Under the pieces are notes generated by a model. It saw only the letters and a program-made list of their open reading frames with translations. It was not told the origin of the DNA and did no database searches. The position numbers and the translations under genes are program-made. Shown piece after piece: positions 1 to 11,116 of a stretch of 64,000 nucleotides of DNA (the first letter of the stretch is position 1; each line of letters begins with the position of its first letter). Source of the DNA: Euphorbia lathyris (Eukaryota > Streptophyta > Magnoliopsida > Malpighiales > Euphorbiaceae); the NCBI RefSeq assembly GCF_963576675.1, contig NC_088917.1, positions 79,222,610 to 79,286,609 on the forward strand. The letters run 5' to 3'.

Positions 1-2
1 TT

Positions 3-3000
3 TTGCAATTAGCAGATCAAACCACTAAAAGACCATATGGTATAATTGAAGACGTTTTAGTTAAAGTTGACAAATTTATTTTTCCAACCGATTTCGTTAT
101 ATTAGATTTTTCATATGACATTAATTGTCCACTAATATTTGGTAGACCGTTAATGAACACGGGACGTGCTCTAGTTGATGTGTTGGAAGGGAAAGTAGTT
201 TTAAGGATAGGAGACGATAAGATCTAGTTTGATATGAACAAAGCAATAAAATATCCTATGGAGGAATTCGCTTGTATGAAACTCGACTTAGTTGAAGAAT
301 GTGTCAATGACAAGAAGAAATAATAGAACCAACAATGGGTGAAGGATTAGAAGATAAAGACCCAGAGCCTAAGATTCAAGAAGATGGACCAGTTCCGCCT
401 TTAATTGTAATACCCCCTAAATTAGAACTTAAAGAGTTACCCAACCATTTGAGGTACACTTTCTTAGGCGAAGGTGATTCTCTAACAAGTTAACGAATGA
501 TCAAGAAGAAAAATTGAAAGAAGTTGTTAGAAATAGGATAGGAAGTATGGGATGGCAAATTTCAGACTTGAAAGGAATTAATCCTAGTATTATAATGCAC
601 AGAATTCACTTAGAAGAAGATAAGCCACCTAAAGCGGATAGGCAAAGACGCTTAAATCCAAATATGAAAGAAGTAGTCAAACATAAGATTACTAAACTTT
701 TAGACAATGGAATCATTTATCCAATCTCGGATAGTGAATGGGTCAGTCCAATCCATTGTGTACCTAAAAAGGGAGGCATAACTGTTGTAAGGAATGACGA
801 AGGTGAATTAATACCTACGCGAACCACCACCGGTTGGAGGGTTTGTATAGATTATAAGAACCTAAACAAAGCAAACAGGAAAGATCATTTTCCTCTACCT
901 TCCATCGATCAAATGATTGAAAGGATAGCTGGTCATGCTTTCTATTGTTTTCTAGACGGGTACTCCAGATTCTTTCAAATTTATATTTACCCAGATGACC
1001 AAGATAAAACAACCTTCACATGTCCTTATGGAACCTTTGCATATAGGAGAATGCCCTTTGGTCTATGTAATGCACCAGCAACATTTCAACGTTGTATGAC
1101 TGCAATTTTTAACGATTTCATTGAGGATATCATGAAAGTTTTTATGGATGATTTTTCAGTTTATGGAGATTCTTTTGATTCATGTTTAGGGAATTTAGAT
1201 AAAGTTTTGTCTAGATGTGAGGAAACAAATTTAGTGTTAAACTGGGAAAAATGTCATTTCATGGTTGACGAAGGAATTGTTTTAGGTCATAAAATATCTG
1301 AAAAATTATTAGAAGTGGATAGAGCAAAAACTTCAGTGATAGAAAAATTACCCCCTCCAACTACTGTTAAGGGAGTACGGTCATTTTTAGGACATGCAAG
1401 TTTTTACAGATGATTTATAAAAAACTATTCTGTGATTTCCAAACCACTTACTAATTTACTTATGAAAGACTCAACCTTTGATTTTAATGAAGATTGTGTT
1501 AAAGATTTTGAAACATTGAAAGCAGCTTTAGTCAGTGCACCCATAATTACTAAACCCGATTGGGATCTACCTTTTGAAATCATGTGTGATGCAAGTGACT
1601 TAGCCGTAGAATGTGTTTTAGGTCAAAGGAAGGATAAGAAACTTCATGTTATTTATTATGCCAGTCACATACTGTCCGGTGCACAGTTAAATTATACCAC
1701 AACCGAAAAAGAAATGCTAGCGGTAGTTTTTGCATTTGATAAGTTTAGGTCGTATCTGCTAGGATCTAAAGTTATTATATATACCAATCACACAGCTTTA
1801 AGGTATCTATTTGCTAAAAAAAAGATGCAAAACCGCATTTGATTAGATGGGTTTTGTTATTACAAGAATTTAATATAGAAATTAAAGATAAAAAGGGAGT
1901 AGAAAACCTTGTCGCCGATCATCTATCAAGACTTAAAGATGAAAACGGTCCTATCGGTGAAACTATCGGTATACGAGATGATTTTCCTGATGAATTTCTC
2001 TATCAGATAAAAAGTGTCATGTCACCATGGTATGCGGATATAGCCAATTATCTTGCAGCTAACGTTGTTCCAGAAGGGTTAAGTTTCCATCAAAGGAAAA
2101 AATTCTTTTCCCATATTAAACAATATTTTTGGGAAGATCCTTTCTTGTTCAAAACTTGTGGTGATGGTATGATTAGGAGATGCATTAGCGAAAATGAATA
2201 CGGGTCTATAATGTCAGAATGCCATTCAAGCTCTTATGGAGGGCATAACGGCGTTAGTAAAACAGTAGCTAGGATATTAGAATGTGGATTCTTTTGGCCT
2301 ACATTGTTTAAAGACGTTCGTTCATTTATTATTCATTGTGACAAATGTCAAAGAACCGGGAATTTAGGAAGGAAATATGAGATGCCTCTTACGAACATGT
2401 TGGAAGTTGAAGTCTTCGACATGTGGGGGATCGATTTCATGGGTCCGTTTCCCCCTTCTTTTGGTAAAACTTATATTTTAGTAGCCGTAGATTATGTTTC
2501 AAAGTGGGTTGAAGCAATTGCAACCCCGACGAATGATGCCAAGGTTGTCGTTAAGTTTCATGAAGATATATTTTGTAGATTTGGATGCCCTAGAGTCATG
2601 ATAAGTGATGGAGGTACCCATTTCATAAACCGAACTTTTGAAACGCTTATGAGAAAGTATGGAGTACACCACCGCATATCTACGCCATACCATCCTCAAT
2701 CGAATGGTCAAGCGGAGATATCAAATAGAGAACCCAAATGGATTCTAGAGAACATAGTTTCATCTTCAAGAAGAGACTGGTCTTGTAAACTTAACAATGC
2801 GTTATGGGCATACCGTACTGCATTCAAAACACCAATAGGAATGACACCATACCGATTAGTGTATGGGAAAGCATGTCATCTACCAGTAGAATTAGAACAT
2901 AAAGCCTATTGGGCTATTAAAGCACTTAACTATGATTTACAACAAGCGGGTAAGAAACGTTTGTTCGATTTGAATGAGCTGGATGAATTACGACATTTAT

Positions 3001-3296
3001 CTTACGAAAATGCAAAAATATATAAAGAGAAAGTGAAAAAATGGCATGACGCCAAGATTAAAATCAAAAGCTTTAGCGTTAAGGTACTATTGTTTAATTC
3101 ACGACTACGATTGTTTCCAGGTAAACTTAAGTCTAGATGGACATATTTAGTCATTAAAACATTCGACTATGGATCTTTAGAACTTGAAGGACCTAACGGA
3201 GTTCGCTTTAAGGTTAACGGTAATAGATGCAAAATCTATTATGAAAATGCTCTAATTAAGGAAATTAAGTTCATAACAAAATTTCATGAAGATTAA
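3..3296 (+). pseudogene. Athila pol pseudogene (protease end, RT, RNase H, integrase)
   Basis: The reading begins at the C-terminal end of a retropepsin, with the late-protease signature FGRPLMNTGRALVDV at about 136-180. A stop-ridden linker (about 225-510) leads to reverse transcriptase at 514-1413, with the catalytic FMDD at about 1141-1152. RNase H follows at about 1432-1842, with the DAS motif near 1591. Integrase runs at about 1839-3296, with a zinc-binding HHCC region, the WGIDFMG motif near 2424 and SDGGTHF near 2604. Visible lesions are an in-frame TGA at 1411-1413 (probably CGA to TGA) and a frameshift in an A-tract at about 1816-1824. Several stops lie between protease and RT. The protein would have been the retrotransposon replication polyprotein. 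It cannot be made intact here. Confidence 0.9.
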
Positions 3297-3960
3297 TCCA
3301 TTTTTATGTACTTCTTTTATTTTGTTTTTGTTTAAATTCATAGTTTAGCTTTTATTTTGTTTTATTTTTACACATTTTTATGATTTTTTCGTTTTTTTAG
3401 ATGAATTTATATTAAGTTATAAATGCATAGAAATATATATAAGTCATGTTTTTAATTAGATTTTAGGTTAATACTTCGAATCAGAAGAAATTAGCAATTC
3501 TCGATCGAGAATCTAAGATTCTCAGTTGAGAATTTGCATTTTCAGAATTGTCCAAGAAGGTAAGAGATTTTCTGATCTTACCAAGAATTTATATTCTCGG
3601 CCGAGAATCAAAAATAAAGGGTTTCGACACCTGATTTCCGAGATGAAATCAGCGTGTCGCGACCGAGAATCAGGATTCTCGGTCGCGACATGGGTATTTT
3701 TGGCACCTATCAGCCTTGTTTCTTCTTCCTCCTGCAGACACAGCTTTTCAAACTCGAAAAATTGAGTTTCTTCAACTCCAAGATGTCCGATTTTATGCTT
3801 TTTCGCATCAAAAAGACACTTTCTTTCATCCTATGATTCCTATAAATAAATCAAGAGGTTCAGATTTTTGTTACTTTTCTATTCATCTCTATCAGACACA
3901 TATCTGATATTCTAAAAACACCATTAAACAAAAGTTACAGAAACTTTTTCCCTCAAAACC
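3297..3960 (+). repeat. Athila spacer with nested short palindromes
   Basis: No credible coding frame is seen between pol and the first ATHILA ORF. The stretch carries a series of palindromes built on the half-site ATTCTCGG: 3497-3512 (ATTCTCGATCGAGAAT), 3518-3533 and 3593-3608. There is also a perfect inverted repeat at 3654-3690, with 17-bp arms starting TGTCGCGACCGAG and a 2-bp spacer. Closely related inverted repeats recur at 5686-5723 and in the 3' LTR at 17836-17868. Confidence 0.75.
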
Positions 3961-4831
3961 ATGACTACCAAGACCAAAACTTCAAAGTAGATTGTTGTTT
4001 CACGCAACAAGCGTCCTGATTATCGGAATGCTACGGTGCGCCATTTCCTATATACAATCATGATGAAGGCAGACGCTACTACAGACTTCGCTACAAATTC
4101 TTTGTTGGCATGCTGTATATGGACGAGTTCTTAAATGATGAACTCGGGATTAGCGACGATATGAATCGCTATCTAGAGAGATTAAGGTGGACCAAGTTTG
4201 CCCATATGAGGTTTCCTATTATTGGAGACTGGATTCTTGAATTTTTCTGTACAGTACGATTCGTGAACAAACGACGGGTGCGTATCAGTTTTCATAGAGA
4301 TGGCGAAACCTTTACGTTTAGATACCCTGAATTACATGCCTGGTTTGGTTTTCCCCCGAGGGATACAACCATACATCATCCTAGCAGAGATATGACATCC
4401 CGTGACATTTGGAGGATGCTAACAGGATTTTGGCGTTTCAATCCTCGTCTCACCTATAACAATCCATCAACTCTAATTCGATGTTATATTTACACAAATT
4501 CTTGTGTCACACATTTAGTAGTGTTGTCAAAGAAACGGATTTATATGTCCTTGGAGATATTTTCCAAGGCAATACAGTTGATACCTCTAAAATTTTGATG
4601 GAAGGTCTTGTTGCTGCTTCTCGATCCAAGGATAAGAAGATTGGTTTCGGCAATATCATATGTGGGATAATTCTCGGGGCCAAGGGGACAATTTGTGTTC
4701 CTTGGAGCGATGTTGAATCCTTTCCAACATTGGACTATGAGTTCTTGGAAAGTGAAGGCCTCGTGAGACGTATCTTTAGGACAGGCCCGCGTTTTCTCTC
4801 TGCACCCGAACGTCAAACTTTCGTGCAGTAA
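3961..4831 (+). pseudogene. ATHILA-family ORF, first copy (env-like position)
   Basis: A decayed ORF lies downstream of pol, where Athila elements carry their extra (historically env-like) ORF. It starts at ATG 3961 (MTTKTKTSK) and meets a TAG after nine codons. The conserved ATHILA domain is split over two frames: 4110-4598 (RWTKFAHMRFPIIGDW, then a HAWFGFPPRD segment) and 4481-4831 (YLHKFLCHTFSS, then a GNIICGIILGAKG segment). The order and wording of these blocks match the Pfam ATHILA ORF-1 family as I know it. The molecular role of that family is not established. At least one stop and one frameshift make it non-functional. Confidence 0.72.
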
Positions 4832-6060
4832 AACTCGAATGTTATAGGGCTATGCGAATCCCAATTCATAGGGATGATTATTTAGAGTAGTTTAAGTTTT
4901 TTTTAAGTTTGTAAATATGTTTATGTTTTGTGTATGTTTAAATTTTTTTTGTATTTATGTTTTATTTCATTCTGTACATATGTGTTTTTCAATAAAGTTT
5001 CAATTCATTTTGTTCATTACTTAGTTTAATTCTGATTTATATATCTGTTCCAGTTCATATGTGATAATCAATCCATATTTATTAAATCCATTTCATGTTA
5101 ATAAACACTATTCATTATTATAATATGACAATACTAATGTTTTTAATGAATTTATATGATCTTCTATAAAAAAAAATTAACACATATGTTCATTTGAACT
5201 TATTTACTCGTAAACTTATGAATCTATATCTTACTTCGTGGATTTATTGTATCACGGATTCATGTACCCATATTTTAATTCATTCATTCGCTTTTGTTTA
5301 AACATTTAAGATTTCAAACAATGAATTATTATTTAACATAAACTTACAATTAATTATATTTAAGATGATTCATTTAACTTATATGTTTTTAATGTACATT
5401 AATGATTCATTAAAACTCATTAAAGCATTTATATCTCATTATTTTCCAATTAATAAGGATAAACCTTTGGTTTTCCTTGTAATTAATGATTTTTCATTTA
5501 TGTTTTTAAGTGCAGGTACAGTTTTAATTAGTTTCAGGTCATAATTGCTCAGAAAATTGACCGAATGGAGTTAAAACGCGCGAATTTAAGCCACCAGGGG
5601 CCGATTCTCGACCGGGAATTAAATATTCTCGGTAAGATCAGCGAAAACGAGCCAATTTCAGAGAGAAATCTTCTCTGAAATTACCGTGTCGCGACCGAGA
5701 ATCCGGATTCTCGGTCACGACACGCGTGCTGTAGCTGTGGGAAATTCGAATTTTCGCACTAAAATTTGACCTATTCCTATTCCTATTCCTAATCTACCTA
5801 TACTTCACTCTATTCAACCCTATAAATACATGTTCCTTACACAAACATCACTTCAACTCAAATTATAACCAATCCAATACTCTAAACTCTTCTCAATACT
5901 CTACTTTTACTCTTCCCAATTTATTCATCCCTATTCACAATCAATTACCCCCTTCATCTACCTTCTCTTTCATTCAATTCACCCCTTCCATTCCCAACTC
6001 ATCTTCAATCTTTGGTTATTCTCTATACATCTCTTTTTCTCTATTTCAAAACCCCAACAC
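4832..6060 (+). other. Athila non-coding spacer with second palindrome cluster
   Basis: A very AT-rich spacer (about 4860-5510) without a credible ORF is followed by a segment resembling the one upstream of the first ATHILA ORF. That segment holds ATTCTCGACC/GGGAAT-type palindromes near 5593 and a 38-bp inverted repeat at 5686-5723 (GTGTCGCGACCGAGAATC arm, one mismatch). A pyrimidine-rich leader (about 5770-6060) precedes the second ATHILA ORF. Confidence 0.65.
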
Positions 6061-6068
6061 CAACCATC

Positions 6069-7275
6069 ATGCCTAGGACAAAGGTTTCCGCCAATCGTAC
6101 TAAGATAACGGAGGTGAATCATCTTCGTCTTCGTTGTGGGGCTTATTTTGACATTGCTTCCGAAAAAGAGGTGGAACGCTTCACACATTTTTCCAATTCT
6201 AAGAGGGAGTTTATGGACGTGCACTTCCTTGACTTTGATTCAGTAAAGGGACTTAAACTTCTCTACTCGAATTAATGCTTTCCTTGCTACTTTAGGTTGG
6301 CAAACTTTTGTTGCAATGAGATTTCCTAGCATTACGGAATACATTGTGGAGTTTCTGGTCACTTTGAAAATCAACAAGAAGAAAACTTCTATCTCCTTTA
6401 GAAATAATGGTGTGACTTACACCATAGATTATGAAGCCATGGGAAATATGTTTGGTTTCCCTATAAGTGATTTCTTTGACAAGCTAAAGGATTTTGATAA
6501 TGACCCCATTTGGAATACCCTTTCAGGTTAAGACTATTTTCATTCGAAAAACACTTCAAGCAAGATGATTAAGGGCAATTGTTTGTTTTTCTTTAACAAA
6601 TTCTTGAGTTTTTCGTTGTTTGGTCGTGTTGAGAGCTCTAAAATTCAAGTTCGGGATTTGTTTGTTATTGATTGCTTGTTGAAAGGTTTGAGGGTTGATA
6701 GCATTGGTATGCTATTTGAAAATTTGTATCGTGCTTCGAGGGCTCACACCATTCAAGTCCCTCTAGGTAATTTTATTACCGCTATAGTTTTGGGTGCCCG
6801 TGGAGAATTGGCCGATTATAACATGTCTTCCTACCATGGATATGTTCCGCTTTTGAATATTTCGGCTCTTGAACGAGCTCACTTATTGGTTTCTTCGGTT
6901 CCTCCGGTTTTTGTTTCTTATGAGTCACGTATTGCCCATCTTCATGGTAATATTGGAGGAGGAGCTTCAAGTTCCCAATTTGTAGGTACCGAAGATGGCA
7001 GAGAGGAGGAAGAGGCGGCGAATGCACCACAAGCTCAAGCACCACAAGAAGATGATCCGGTTGATTTAAGGCGGATTTTGAACCAAATCAATTCACATAA
7101 TCGACAAATGAATTTAAGGATTGATGATTTGGTTGAGAACAATATGGTGATGAATGACAACCTCAAAACCTTGAGGAGCGAGCACAAATCTACCCGTCGT
7201 CGGATGCTTTCGTTCTTCTATCGTCAAAACGTTGAAACTTCACCATCTCCACCGGATTCACCTTCACATCTTTAG
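6069..7275 (+). pseudogene. ATHILA-family ORF, second copy
   Basis: A second, divergent ATHILA-domain ORF starts at ATG 6069 (MPRTKVSANRTK). It is broken by a frameshift between about 6270 and 6316 and by an in-frame TAA at 6529-6531. The rest, 6316-7275, reads MRFPSITEYIVEFLV, then GNMFGFPISDF, then FFFNKFLSFSLFGR, then GNFITAIVLGARGE. These are the same blocks as the first copy at 4110-4831. The last ~110 residues contain an acidic, Q/A-rich linker and a helical, coiled-coil-prone stretch (about 7060-7200) that the first copy lacks. Function is unknown. Two paralogous ORFs in tandem within one element is unusual. Confidence 0.72.
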
Positions 7276-7407
7276 GTTTTATCTTTTCTATCACAATTTG
7301 TTGTTTTTAAATCAACCGGATCAATATAGGATGAATGTGTTATTTTTCTTTTTTCCAATTTACAATTTTAATTTTTATAATTCATGTTAATTAATTAATC
7401 GTATTCT

Positions 7408-7660
7408 TAACTTTTGGCCACGATTGAGACCAACCTTATCACAATCGAGGTATGAAAGGGAAGAAAATTAAGTACCGTTTACTTTTGGCCACAATTGTGA
7501 CCACCCTTATCACAATCGAGGTATGGAAGGAATGTTTAAGTTTAAAGTAACGATTGCGTCCACCCATGGCATGGTCGGTACCTCTTAAGCGAACACAAAA
7601 GAAATAAAATACATATAAAGTTACGATCAAGACCACCCTTATCTCGGGCGTAACTAAGCA
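7408..7660 (+). repeat. Degenerate tandem repeats near Athila 3' end
   Basis: About four imperfect copies of a ~75-bp unit contain TTTTGGCCACGATTGAGACC and TTATCACAATCGAGGTATG or close variants, at roughly 7410, 7488, 7545 and 7618. They are non-coding. Tandem repeats in the untranslated 3' region are common in large plant gypsy elements. Confidence 0.6.
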
Positions 7661-7887
7661 AATAACTTAACCAAAATACTTATTCAATTCATATTTCATG
7701 TAATAGTTTAGGTTTGGGAAAGAAAATTTTGTGCTTTGAAATACCTTGATACGAAAGACTCAATAACATGAGTGCTTATATTGTCCCGAATGCTTCAATT
7801 CAAAAATTGAAAATACAAGGCAAATGATATATCGTATTTATACTAAGTTAGTTTGATATTTTGCGTATATATTTGCCATGCGAAGTT

Positions 7888-7892
7888 AATCT
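7888..7892. other. Target-site duplication AATCT (left)
   Basis: The 5 bp immediately left of the Tat/Retand element are AATCT. The same 5 bp follow its right end at 17440-17444. This fixes the element boundaries exactly and shows insertion into Athila DNA. Confidence 0.93.
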
Positions 7893-8385
7893 TGATAACA
7901 AGGGAGAAACTTCTGATCGGAGCTCGTCCCTGTGGGGGGCGTCGTTGGGTTCGACGGGGGAACTCCGATGCCAAAGTCAGTAGAGAATATGGAGAATAAA
8001 CTGTATTGACAAAGCTTAGAGAATGTAAGAAAGTGTGTGTGTACCTTGATAGCCTAAAATGGTAGGCTATATATATAGTTGAGAAGTTCGTAACCTCTAG
8101 GTAACTAGAAAGTCTCCATTAATGCCCATTTAATGGCGGTTACAGGTTACTCTTAACCTGGCGGGTAAGACTATTAATGATTCATTTAATGATCTTTTAT
8201 GGCCGAGACGGCGGCCAGCCGGTACCAAGGTGAATGGAGAGATTCGCCTTAGAGATTCGCCAGCGGATCTCCTAAGACTAATCCGGGGAGATTCGCCAGC
8301 CGACTTCCTTTTAGGAGATTGCTACGTGGCATACTTAAAGGCGAATATCTCTTTTGGTCCTCATGATAATATCTCGATGTTATCA
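7893..8385 (-). repeat. 3' LTR of the Tat/Retand element
   Basis: This 493-bp LTR begins TGATAACA and ends TGTTATCA on the plus strand (8-bp inverted termini). It is nearly identical to 16948-17439. A TATA-like tract (CTATATATATAG, about 8070-8081) would serve minus-strand transcription. Confidence 0.95.
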
Positions 8386-8400
8386 GAAGCTCCCCCTAAA
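8386..8400 (-). promoter_or_regulatory. Polypurine tract
   Basis: On the minus strand TTTTAGGGGGAGCTTC directly abuts the 3' LTR. This is the expected place for plus-strand DNA priming during reverse transcription. Confidence 0.8.
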
Positions 8401-8672
8401 ATGCCTTTAAAGTCCTTTAGGGCTTTCGGACTTCTGCGCGCCGTCATATGTTCCCTCAGTAATGTGCACTCTATTCAACGCCATTTGATGGCCGACACGT
8501 GGGGTGGCACACTGCCCTAGGAAGGTTCAAAAACCTTCTTCTTCTTCTAATTTCTCTTTCTTCCTCATTTCTTCATCTCTTTCTGTCTTCGAAGCGTTTT
8601 TTCCCAGAAATTTTCAGAGATTCTACTCAAGCTTCTACATTTCCATGTAAGTGCTTTTTCCTTTTATCCTGA

Positions 8673-10741
8673 ATGTTTAGAAGCTCATCTTCATCTTCTG
8701 GGTCGACTTCTGAACTTTTTAACTCGACATCTCCTTCTAAGATTGAAGTAGATTTTAGTTGGACCACTTCATCGTCGGAAAACTCTCAATCTTCCGTAGG
8801 TGCGATTAATTCCGGTTTAGCTGAGTTCAATAACTCGGCACGTAACCATTACCAGACTCGTTCCACCGGAAATCCCTCTTTCTTTTCTTCTATTTCCGGT
8901 GCCGTTCCGGCCGGTGCTCGTAACCGGTTTCTGGGTTCAATGGCCACTTCTTCCTTCCCTGCTAGAAAAAAGAATCCTCGAGCGGAGTCCACTCCATCTC
9001 GTATGAATGCCGTGGATCTGGCGAATCTGGCGGATCGTTTTCCATGGATCAAAAATTACGAGACCCAACTCGCGGCTTCTCATCAACGTCCCTCCAATCC
9101 GCCTAACGGCTTCCTTACCGTATTCTGTAGTCATGTGGAGAGAGAGTTTCGCCTTCCTCTTCCCAAGATGAAGGCGGATATCCTCTCATACTTTGACATT
9201 ACCGTCAGTCAGCTACATCCTAATGGCTGGCTCGACATGGCCTTGGATTGCTATCTGGCTTCAAATTTAGGCGTTGTTTATACGGGCCGTATCTTTAGAG
9301 CCTTTCATAAACCTTCCAAGAGGAAGTCGGAGTCTTATCTTACATTTGCCAAGTTTGGTGTCTACTCGCCCTTTTACGACAAAATTTCTAACGTGCATTG
9401 CTGGGATGAGAGTTTCTTCTATGTGAAGATAAAGGAGGATGAACCGTTAGGTTTTCCTTCAGTTTGGAACTCTCGTCCGCTACATATGGCAGGTGACATG
9501 CGAATCTTAACAAACAGTGATGAAGAGGTGGCGGATCTCATGAAGCAGATCAAGGCGGATGCATGGACTTATGCGGATGCCTTAGCCTTCATGATGAGTG
9601 ACATTCCATTGATTCGCCGAGTAGAAGATCAATTTGTTTATTCAAAAATTACTTAGTTGGATCAAGTTACCTTTCTGTTACTTCAGGTGTCTTGATTATT
9701 TTGATGTCTTCTTTGGCAGGGGTGTATCTAAGGCAAATCACGCTCTTGCAGAGACGCGCAGGAAGTTTTTAGAAGATGAAGCATGCAAGAACAATCAGGA
9801 GGCTAATCCTCAAACTGATACGGGCAAGCGTCCTGCAGAGACAGCTGTTGATCCGCCACTGAAGAAGAGGCGGCCCAACACTTTTGGTAGTACCAAGATT
9901 ATGGCGGACGCGATACGATCCGCCAAACCTACTGAGAAGATTGTTCAGGTAATCCGTCTCTTGATTTGTTTCTTGCTCATCCGATTTTAAAGCGGTGTAT
10001 GATTCTTTTCTGTTTGTGCAGATGCCGAAGCCCGATATTGGAGGATACTGGTCCGCCAAATTGGGGGCCCAAGGTTCTTTCAAGAATGAATCCCTTCTGA
10101 ATGATCTGGATGAGGCCTTGGGTCAGGTGGGAGAAGTACAAAGGAATTATAACCAAATCCCTGGATCAATTCATGTCCATAAGGGGAAATCGGAGCTTCT
10201 TTCGGTGAGTTCAAAAAGAATGTGGATAGTGGTAATTTCTTCACTTCCTTTTCGCCTTTGGACTAAATCATTTTGTCTTTTATAGCTGTATGCCCGCTTG
10301 CGTACTTTGGAAAATGGGCTCCTTCAGAACGTGGCGGACAGGGCAACTATTGAAAAGTTAGAAAAAGAGATAGCGAACGCCAATTCCACCATTGCCACTG
10401 CAAACGCGAATCTAGCTTCCGCCACAGCTGCCTTAGTTCTCCGAGATGAGGAGATTAAAAGTTTAAATGCAAAGATGGCTTCCGATGCTAAAAGCCATGA
10501 AGATGCTCTCAGAGAAGCTGAATACACGGCGGGTGTACAGGCGTTTTATTATGGCGAGATGCTTATGGCGTACTTCTCCCTGGCCCACCCTGAAGTTGAC
10601 TTCATAGATCCCCAGTTCGCCGTCCCCGAACCAGAAGACGTGGCGAAGTTCAATAAGATGCCAGATGTTAGGGAATACCTCCGCAACTATGTACGGAGAT
10701 GGATGAAGGGAAGAAATTACCACTATCCACATTCTTTTTGA
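8673..10741 (+). CDS. Spliced antisense ORF (aORF) of the Tat element
   Basis: A multi-exon gene lies between pol and the 3' LTR in the opposite direction to gag-pol. Exon 1 starts at ATG 8673 (Ser-rich N-terminus) and stays open to 9654. Its core (FPWIKNYETQL, VEREFRLPLPKMK, QLHPNGWLD) resembles the 'putative gypsy type transposon' family (Pfam PF04195 as I recall). Exon 2 ends at 9948 before GTAATC. Exon 3 is 10022-10204, after TGTGCAG and before GTGAGT. Exon 4 is 10286-10741, after TTTATAG. Introns 2 and 3 are phase 0 and keep one frame to the TGA. Exon 4 carries a coiled coil (about residues 10-75). The exon 1-2 junction is unclear: the AGs at 9685-9686 and 9718-9719 do not match an obvious donor phase. 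Antisense extra ORFs are known in Tat elements; their role is not. Confidence 0.7.
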
Positions 10742-11116
10742 ACCTTTGTGAAGGTTTGAAGCTGTTCTATTCCTTCTTGGAGGAAGTAAAGCTTCCCAGG
10801 GGTTCAATTTGCTACCTATCTTTGAGGTGAAATGATCCGCCCGTAGGACTTGTGAATCCTTTTCTGGAAAGGAGAAGAGAGTGTAAAGACCTTGCGTCCA
10901 AGGATCGTTTTAACTCTATTGGTGATCAGGATCCGCCAAGTGGTGGATCTGTTGTGAAAATAGATAATAAAACCAACAATGTTTATTAATGGGAGAAACA
11001 CCTTATTACAGCGAATAGGTCTTTATAAATGAGCCTCGTTAAAACCTTTAACAAGAAAAACCACATGGGAAAAAGCTTGTTAAAGGAAAAAGAGTACTCA
11101 AGACCATGGACATACT
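10742..11116. other. Spacer between convergent aORF and pol
   Basis: No ORF is supported here. The stretch holds the likely 3' untranslated ends of both the antisense ORF (plus strand) and gag-pol (minus strand). An AATAAAA at about 10963-10972 could serve the plus-strand transcript. Confidence 0.5.

Larger units (their letters stand above)
1..7892 (+). mobile_element. Athila-type Ty3/gypsy retrotransposon, left part
   Basis: This is the internal region of an Athila-lineage LTR retrotransposon. It enters from the window edge inside the protease and runs through RT, RNase H and integrase to two ATHILA-family ORFs. A younger Tat/Retand element interrupts it at 7893, and it resumes at 17445 to end with its 3' LTR (17570-19045). 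Lineage rests on the pol sequence style, the ATHILA ORFs downstream of pol, and the long LTR. Stops and a frameshift in every coding part mark it as inactive. The 5' LTR and gag lie outside the window. Confidence 0.9.

Noticed and set aside
8230..8520. ORF of 96 codons starting in the left Tat LTR, with a sister at 17284-17520
   Set aside because: It lies mostly in LTR sequence, runs out of the LTR into different DNA in each copy, and has no domain. It is a chance frame.
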